A stretch of DNA of 23,112 bases, from assembly GCA_003118195.1 (NCBI GenBank), contig BEXV01000738.1, positions 1-23,112 of the forward strand, read 5' to 3'. This DNA is from Hemicentrotus pulcherrimus. Taxonomy: Eukaryota; Echinodermata; Echinoidea; Camarodonta; Strongylocentrotidae. Shown here one piece after another: positions 17,430 to 23,112 of this stretch. Within the stretch, counting starts at the first letter, position 1; each line of letters starts with the position of its first letter. Below the pieces are notes generated by a model that was given only the letters and a program-made list of their open reading frames with translations, was not told where the DNA came from and searched no databases. Position numbers and translations under genes: made by a program.

Positions 17430-18578
17430 ATAAAATTATGAAATGATTCCAAGATATTGTATGATTAATAATTATCACATGCAGATAAATAATTTGATCA
17501 AGGCACAAGAACACTTTTATATTCCAAACACTCATAATTTTTGTAGTCATGATAATCCTAGACGTACAGATACCATTTGAATCGTGTAACTCTAACATCT
17601 TAGACCTCAACGAAGCTGACTTTGGTATGTACAATGTACTTGAAATGTGAAATTATTGTCTACATCTAAAGAAGCAGGGAACTGGTGTAATATTGATTGT
17701 GAATTATTAGGTGGACGAAAAAACATTAGCGACATTGTCAATATTTGACATAAAATATTCATGATTGTAGACAATGACCGAATGCATGCATGTAGATTAA
17801 ACTCTGGCTTTGACTTATTAAATCTATGCAGGACAAAGCAGCAATAAACGCACCATGAAATTAAAGTTTTCTCATTTAATCAAATTACAGGTCTATATAA
17901 TTTACAAAATAATCAATTTGCATAGTTCAGGTGAAGCAGAGTACATATTATTCGTCTGGAGCAAGATGGGCATTAATTCTGAGTAAAATAATAAGAGTTA
18001 ATGCCCTTCTGGCTCCAAACAAACGATATCATCTATTACTACTGTAAGTTTACTCCATAGTACATGTGAGTTGTTTTTAGATTTGCAGAGATATTTCATA
18101 TGTATCTACAGTATATTTGTTATAACCAACATTTTGCAAGCAACAAGCAACAAGGTAAATATTTATAAATTGAATCCATGACTTTTTTTTATTTTGTATG
18201 AAATTTGATGGACCCAGAAGGAAACCTTCTAATATCAGATTTACATATGATCTGTAATATATTTTAAAAATAACCTTCCATGAATATCTTAGCTGCCATT
18301 GCATCCGACATGCCCTAGAAAAGCCTCAGACAACAGGTTTAGAGGTGGAATTGTATTGAATGCTGTGATGATACATCCAGACAGTGTTCAAGGATCAAGA
18401 TTCCCATTACATGAGATGTTCATAAATCTTGTGTGATAAGTGATCAATCTCTTTGGTGCATAACCAAGCCATTGATACATTTTGTATATTTGTTTCCTGT
18501 ATATAGGAACCACCCAATTCCTGTTGGTGATAAACGGATATTGGCCGGTGCAATATAGTTCTATATCCTAAAATTAAC
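17430..18578 (-). other. Spacer and TAB1 3' UTR
   Basis: This is AT-rich without genes. On the - strand AATAAA at 18193-18188, about 390 nt past the TAB1 stop, is the best polyadenylation signal candidate. The cleavage site cannot be placed. Confidence 0.45.
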
Positions 18579-19461
18579 TCAGGAGGAAGACATGGAAGGA
18601 TCAGGGCACATATTCTTATATGCTTGAAAGAAGTCTGTGAAATCCACATACGGATCAATCATACCATTCTCATCTACCTTTGCCTTGGGTTCACGCCCAT
18701 TGAAATCAAAAACCCTCTGAGATTCCTCTGTACTAGCAGTAGTAGAATCTGTACAGCTTGATGTCCGAGTGTTCTCTGTATCTTCTTCCGTGTTCTCCAC
18801 CTGCCCCTCATCCTCTTCTTCATCATAGGCAGGGCGGGGTGTGTGCTGTAAGTCATCAAAGTAAGGCTGGGGAATCCCCGGCTGAGGGGTCCGTTCACAA
18901 ATCAACTGTCCCAGAGGAGAGCGCTGCTGGTCGATGGGGGACACAGCATTGTTGTCAACCTGGATGTACAGCGGCGTCATCAACGAGTTTTGAGAGTCTG
19001 TGCGGATTCTGTTGGCTGATGTGATAGTGAGTCTTGGCGGTTGCGGCGTACCCAGCGGTACTTGGGGAGAAAATGGTACCGATGCGGAAGTGTACGGGGC
19101 TGCTGGTGCGGGGCTGGACATGCGATTCCCCAAAGGGAAATTGAAGTTGCGGACGATGAGAGTGATGTCGTCTCGTTTCTGACAGATGGCCATGCGGCCC
19201 CCTTCTGACAGGTAGGTGTCGTGATGCTTTCGGACTACTTTGTCAACAACAGCTTGCGCAACACCGCTTAAGGTCGCCTGGACCTCAAACTCAGCCATGG
19301 CCATGTAAGCTAGGTCCAGGTTGGCTTGAGAGGTGCCCGTAGCTTCAATGAGTGACTGACTGAGACCATTAGAGTACATCATCAGGAATCCAGTCATGTT
19401 GGTCACATCCAATCCACCTATTATGTCAGGTTCAGCTAGAATGGGCTCACTTGAAGCTTTG
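18579..19461 (-). CDS. TAB1: TAB1 terminal exon (end of PP2C fold plus TAK1-binding tail)
   Basis: The acceptor is CCTTCCTTACAG (ends 19462). It encodes Cys203 (last base) to Ser496, with stop TGA at 18581-18579. It has EPILAEPDI, the TGFLMMYSNG segment where active PP2C has a metal-binding Asp, AQAVVDKVVRKHHDTY, and KRDDITLIVRNF, then a 180-residue tail closing with PYVDFTDFFQAY. One large exon covers the region from the last third of the phosphatase fold to the end. The frame continues open upstream to 19592, but that part is intron. Confidence 0.95.
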
Positions 19462-22400
19462 CTGTAAGGAAGGTCAAATACAGGGGTTTGTAATTCTACC
19501 AAAATATATGATTGGTTATGAAATAGGATGCAAAAAATAAGCCCTTCTTCTAAACAGTAACACATATCATTAGTTTTCATTAACCATATCATGACTCGGC
19601 TTTAGAAAAGCATTGTCTGAGGGAAATATCATATGTTTATCAACAATAAAATTAACATATATTGACTAAATCCAGATATATGTACATGTATCTCTCACAG
19701 TATCAATTGAAATCTTGAATAAAGGAGGACTCCAAAGAAGGCCAGAGCCAGTGTTGGATCATTTAATTTATTCCTTTTTTTTAAAGGTAAAGACCAGTCT
19801 GGGAAACGCCCCCCTCTCGACAATTTGCCGGGAAACTGCCTACTCATTTATATATTTGGTAAATTATCATATAGATCCGGCCTGGGTGGTATCACGAATG
19901 CACTTCAACATTGAACATTTTGGCATATATTTCTGCTTTTTTGCAAATTTAGGTTGAAGTATTGCTTTCTAAACCTCTGAAGGCAATATTTAAACAATAT
20001 TGAATGGATATTTTGCACCCAAAACCCTTGAACCGCAATTAAACCACTACCAGTCTATATCTTTAAATGGTATAAATCTGAACAGAATAATTTTATCCCA
20101 TGCCTACCATAGCAGTGTGTTCTCCTTGTATCCTCCCTTGACCGTGTGATTACCGATTGTCCTAGTAGCCATCTTGTCTCCTAGGAGCTTGTTAGACTGT
20201 ACGGTGTTGGTGTCCAGACCTAGCTGACTCAGTCTCAGAAGCTCATCTTGATTATTGGTGGTGTGGTCCACACTCAGCTGTCTTACCTTGGTGGTGTTGT
20301 CCGGTTCCAAGGTGCAGAGGAGAGCTCTGGAATCACCTGTGGTGGGAAGCATAACAAATAGAGGTGTCGTGGTCGGGTGGATTTTTCACTGGACTGTGGA
20401 TCACAAGATCTGCGGTTCAGGTCCCGCAGCGGCACTAACGTCCTTTGGCAAGACATTGATCTACATTTACCACTCTCCACCCAGGTGTTAAATGGGTACC
20501 CAGTAGGATGCGAAAGCTTATGTGGTTAGATTAGCAAGTGTGAGCTTGTAAAAATGGCGCCTGACTGGAATGCTCCCCAAGGAGTGGAGAATGTGCATAC
20601 ATTGGGTGCCGGTAATCCTGAATCCGATGACAGGGGGAATAATATATATCTGTGAAACGCTGTGAGAGGGACTGCGGTCATGAAAAGCGCTATATAAGAA
20701 TGAACTATCATTATTATGAAATAATTGGCACAATACTGTAAAACAAGAAAGTTTTGTGAATAGGCCATTTTCGTAATGTAACAGAATGTAATGCATACAC
20801 TTTTGTGAATTGCCCTGATATCAACTATTTCATTCTCATGATACAAATATTTCAATTGTCAGTATGCAAACTGCATATATTGCTTGTTGTTATTCTCATT
20901 CTGTATTCTGTATTTATGATTGTTTTTAATTTATTATGATGCCAAATAAATCAAAATTGAATTGAATTGAAGAGAACTAAACTCACCTACATTCGCTACA
21001 TAGAGCTTATTAACATGAATCAGAGCTACAATGGCTGACGTTCCCCCACTGATATCTGCCGTCATCGAATGGAATTTCTCCATCTCTTCTGGGTACTTCT
21101 GGTAAAGCTCATAGTCACTCACACCCTATTAAATCATATAGAAAAAAAAGGTACATTCAACTTTCCTCCATCTTCAGATTAAAAGACTTCAAATTTTGAT
21201 GTCATTTATGTATATCTACATGTTACATCCTTGATCACATGCTGTTAGTAAATTCTCAGTGAGTACTAGAGAAAACGAAGGCATACATGTATCTGTCTAA
21301 AACATTATTCATGGTTTACTGCCTATTTTCTGTCCTTAATTTTCCCCTCCCTCTATTTATATTTATATCCTCTTCTCTCCTTACCTCCTCCACCGTGTCC
21401 ACCTTTTGCTCCTATCTTTCTCTCTCTCTCTCTCTCTCTCCCTCTCTATCTCTCTATCTCTCTCTATCTATCTCTCCTCTCCCTCTCTGCCTCTCTCCCC
21501 CTCTCCCTCTCTTATTTTTATTGTTGCCACTCAATCTAGTCCCCTTACGACCCTTTTCTCTCTTTTCAACCTTTAAATGTCGACTTTTTTCTTAAGTTTT
21601 CCCTATTACTATGTAATTTATACTCATGCTTATTGTTAATGTCATGATCTTGTGTGAATTTATGTTCATTATGTGACTTATCAATTATTTTGTAACTTCT
21701 TTGTATTTTGTTTTATGTACTGCCAGTGGAGGCCAATTTTCTATGTTTTTTTTTAATATGGACCAATAAATTATCTATCTATCTATCTATCTATCTAATG
21801 CTATTTTATTGAGCAACAAAAGCAATGCAGAAAGTAAAAAGACATGCCAATTACCCAGTTTCCTAACAGCCAATACCACCATCACACTTCAAATTTTATC
21901 TCGATCTATCGATCTATTTATCGTGATATAACCGTTTTTGAATAATTAGCAAAATATACCAAAAGTGTGTGTATAATATGGTGTCACTTCCCCTTTCACA
22001 AACTCATTAAACACATGGTTGGTGTATGTAAAAGATGTTCATGTGTGGATATATAGTCGTTCATGAAGAAGGCAACTTGACGATCACTCCCGATCACTCC
22101 ATAACACTATGCCAATCGACATTATGCTCCTGTGCATATGTCAGTGTGCCGCCCTCTATATACCCATTCTTGATCAACTTTAGCACGCTTTCCCTGGGCA
22201 TCATTTTAAGATGAACAGACTTGTAAAAATTGCACCAAAAAAACTAACATCAGGGAGAGAGAGTTTAAGATTAGCTCTCTCAGCGACGACATGATCCAGA
22301 GATTCAAATAAACCACGCTCCACCGTCACGAAGGCCCTTAGAAGGATGCGTTTCACCTCAGCATCATCATGTACTGAGCTCAGCTGGCCCAGGAGGAGTT

Positions 22401-22489
22401 CTGCGGGCAAGCCTTGATGAGCGAACCCCGGGGCGTATATCCCATCGTATCCATCAAATATGGCATACAAGTAGTCATCTTGTTCCGTC
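18579..22489 (-). CDS. TAB1: TAK1-binding protein 1, C-terminal 496 residues (5' partial, four exons)
   Basis: Joined minus-strand exons 22489-22249, 21125-20987, 20336-20108 and 19461-18579 give 1492 nt: the last base of a split codon, then 496 codons and TGA. All junctions are GT-AG and in phase. Residues 1-314 are most of a PP2C-fold domain: IFDGYDG (11-16), LPAELLLGQL, ISGGTSAIVAL, LYVANVGDSRALLC (121-134), SVDHTTNNQDELLRLSQLG, and KRDDITLIVRNF (298-309). A Pro/Ser/Thr tail with an acidic patch (about 395-425) ends in PYVDFTDF (473-480), matching the known PYVDX(A/T)XF TAK1-binding motif. Family role: pseudophosphatase adaptor that binds and activates TAK1 in TGF-beta, BMP and innate immune signalling. 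Human TAB1 is 504 aa; about 60 N-terminal residues lie outside the window. Confidence 0.95.
19462..20107 (-). other. TAB1 intron with TTAA MITE
   Basis: This 646-bp GT-AG intron is almost half filled by the MITE at 19781-20066. The rest is AT-rich, with no exon. Confidence 0.8.
19781..20066. mobile_element. TTAA-flanked MITE in TAB1 intron
   Basis: TTAA at 19781-19784 and 20063-20066 bracket a 278-bp element. Its ends are AGGTAAAGACCAG and, reversed, AGATATAGACTGG. The left end is the same as at 2821-2833 (AGGTAAAGACCAGT). The segment with GGGAAACTGCCTACTCATTT and TATATTTGGTAAATTA also matches 3115-3060 in reverse, so it is a relative of the 2817 and 13961 elements. Confidence 0.75.
20108..20336 (-). 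CDS. TAB1: TAB1 exon (GDSRALLC region)
   Basis: The acceptor is TTCCCACCACAG (ends 20337) and the donor is CTATG|GTAGGC. It completes Gly127, encodes residues 128-202, and ends with two bases of Cys203. GDSRALLC replaces human GTNRALLC, and VDHTTNNQDELLRLSQLGLD is almost identical to human. A SINE begins about 22 bp upstream of the acceptor. Confidence 0.93.
20337..20986 (-). other. TAB1 intron with SINE
   Basis: This 650-bp GT-AG intron is mostly occupied by the + strand SINE (20360-20717). The sequence from about 20880 to 20972 ends in AAATAAATC plus an ATTGA run, which looks like another retroelement tail on the + strand. Confidence 0.8.
20360..20717 (+). mobile_element. tRNA-type SINE, plus strand
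   Basis: Pol III-like box A TGGTCGGGTGG lies near 20370 and box B GGTTCAGGTCC at 20414-20424. The body contains CTTTGGCAAGACATTGATCT, CCACCCAGGTGTTAAATGGG and TACCCAGTAGGATGCGAAAGC. The tail is AGCGCTATATAAGAATG plus ATTATT. It shares body blocks with 2550-2748 and the tail with 11771-11950. It is antisense to TAB1. Confidence 0.85.
20987..21125 (-). CDS. TAB1: TAB1 exon (SGG and VANVG strands)
   Basis: The acceptor is TTTAATAG (ends 21126) and the donor is GTAG|GTGAGT. It encodes residues 81-126 and the first base of Gly127: GVSDYELYQKYPEEMEKF, ISGGTSAIVAL, NKLYVANV. It is phase 0 upstream and phase 1 downstream. Confidence 0.93.
21415..21515. repeat. CT-rich microsatellite
   Basis: CTCTCT runs are mixed with CTAT and CCCT units, and adjacent sequence stays pyrimidine-rich. 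It gives spurious Ser/Leu-rich frames. Confidence 0.9.
21600..21797 (+). mobile_element. Probable non-LTR retrotransposon 3' end
   Basis: A T-rich non-coding stretch contains TGCCAGTGGAGGCCAATTTT and then ATATGGACCAATAAATTATCT, followed by seven or so TATC units to 21797. A short 3' UTR ending in a simple repeat is typical of CR1/L2-type LINEs. No reverse transcriptase frame precedes it, so it is 5' truncated. Confidence 0.55.
22249..22489 (-). CDS. TAB1: TAB1 exon (PP2C fold, first in window)
   Basis: The acceptor is CCTTATGCAG (ends 22490) and the donor is GAT|GTTAGT. The exon begins with the third base of a split codon and encodes 80 residues from TEQDDYLYAIFDGYDG to KLSLPD, aligning with human CFLYGVFNGYDG through QLPE. 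The human Asn of FNG is Asp here (FDG), as in active PP2C enzymes. Confidence 0.93.
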
Positions 22490-23112
22490 CTGCATAAGGT
22501 CGATAGAACAAGAAATTGTGAGGTTCTAAACTGAGAATTATAATTCCACAGCAACTTCCAAAGGCACAGATCACAATCAAAGTTACCTTTTTTCCCTGAA
22601 AACTAGTAACAACCCTGCATGATGTTCGACCAAAATCATATAACTGCTACATCTGAGTGATGTTAGCAGTTGAGGTGAACATACAAACAAAATTAAACCA
22701 TTAAACTGTTGTTAACCTTTTTAACCCTGCAAATGCCATCTGATAATGTTGTTATCTCCAATAATGCAACAGTACATAGAATGAGATGGGGCTTGCTTTG
22801 CTTTTGATATTTATATTTCATATTCATTAGCCCTCCCCCCCCCCAAAAAAAATAAAAATAATAATAATAATAATAATACATTTATATTAATTAATTAATG
22901 AATAAATAAATAATAATAAAATATTTATGATAAATACCCAACATTGAGACATTTGGAGAACTATCATTTCAAATGAAGATGAAATATATTAGGAGATCTA
23001 GGGGCCGTTTCTCGAAACCAACTCTATGACAGTAATATCTTTGTCGGCGACCTACGGAGATGTCATGAAGTGGATAAACCGTTTCACGAAGCCATGACAG
23101 ACAAGATATCGA
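22490..23112 (-). other. TAB1 intron continuing past the window edge
   Basis: It has a C8A8 run and AAT-rich low-complexity DNA (about 22833-22918). From about 22999 a segment starting GGGGCCGTTTCTCGAAACC repeats itself loosely as ACCGTTTCACGAAGCC at 23079, typical of MITE ends, but it is cut off by the window. The upstream TAB1 exon(s) are not seen. Confidence 0.65.

Larger units (their letters stand above)
21126..22248 (-). other. TAB1 intron with CT repeat and LINE-like tail
   Basis: This 1123-bp GT-AG intron contains a CT microsatellite (about 21415-21515) and a retroelement 3' end with TATC repeats (about 21600-21797). No extra exon is needed, because flanking exons join in phase. Confidence 0.8.

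Noticed and set aside
19462..19592. Upstream extension of the TAB1 last exon as an open frame
   Set aside because: A good acceptor (CCTTCCTTACAG) lies at 19462, and homology to TAB1 begins only after it; the extension is intron.
20360..20430. Possible tRNA gene because of box A and box B
   Set aside because: No foldable cloverleaf or anticodon arm is evident, and the sequence continues into a SINE body with a known type of tail.
21287..21595. 102-codon plus-strand frame
   Set aside because: It is again a CT microsatellite translation, inside a TAB1 intron.
1..23112. CRISPR arrays, bacterial operons, ribosomal RNA or prophage
   Set aside because: Introns, SINEs and eukaryotic gene families rule out a prokaryotic reading, and no regular spacer-repeat array or rRNA segment was seen.

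Overview
The window looks like nuclear DNA from a marine invertebrate deuterostome, most likely an echinoderm such as a sea urchin or sea star. Genes are split by GT-AG introns of 0.6 to 1.6 kb, and the base composition is AT-rich with many tACATGTa-type words. The repeats are tRNA-type SINEs with 'AGCGCTATATAA' tails and short TTAA- or TA-flanked MITEs, as I know them from echinoderm genomes. The phylum call is inference; no marker gene settles it.

Two conserved protein-coding genes are present, arranged tail to tail. On the + strand, four coding exons between 6654 and 10946 make a complete 217-aa UBE2S, the E2 that extends K11-linked ubiquitin chains for the anaphase-promoting complex. The reading frame closes across all junctions. 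On the - strand, four exons between 22489 and 18579 encode the last 496 aa of TAB1, the PP2C-like pseudophosphatase that binds and activates the kinase TAK1. Its first exon(s) lie beyond 23112. The two genes have no known direct partnership, although both act in ubiquitin-linked signalling.

Layout: 1-6485 is repeat-rich intergenic DNA. It holds a ~300-bp MITE (214-513), a minus-strand SINE (2550-2748) and a nested transposon mosaic (2817-4470) containing a 792-bp element with a 10-bp target duplication. 6486-6653 is a plausible UBE2S promoter. 6654-10946 is UBE2S, with a near-perfect 51-bp inverted repeat in intron 1, a pyrimidine tract in intron 2, and in intron 3 both a tandem array of exon-3 fragments and a minus-strand copy of the 4003-4413 repeat. 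10947-18578 is mostly AT-rich spacer with more SINE and MITE copies, CT microsatellites and one unidentified GC-richer exon-like island near 15438. 18579-23112 is TAB1, whose introns carry a TTAA MITE, a SINE lying about 22 bp from a splice acceptor, and a LINE-like 3' end.

The most unusual feature is 8938-9690. The last 66 bp of UBE2S exon 3, including the catalytic-cysteine codon and the splice donor, is repeated four more times in the following intron, with divergence rising with distance from the exon. I found no evidence for an unknown multi-gene system; the novelty here is in gene and repeat structure. All family assignments come from reading the sequence and from memory of the families, not from database searches.
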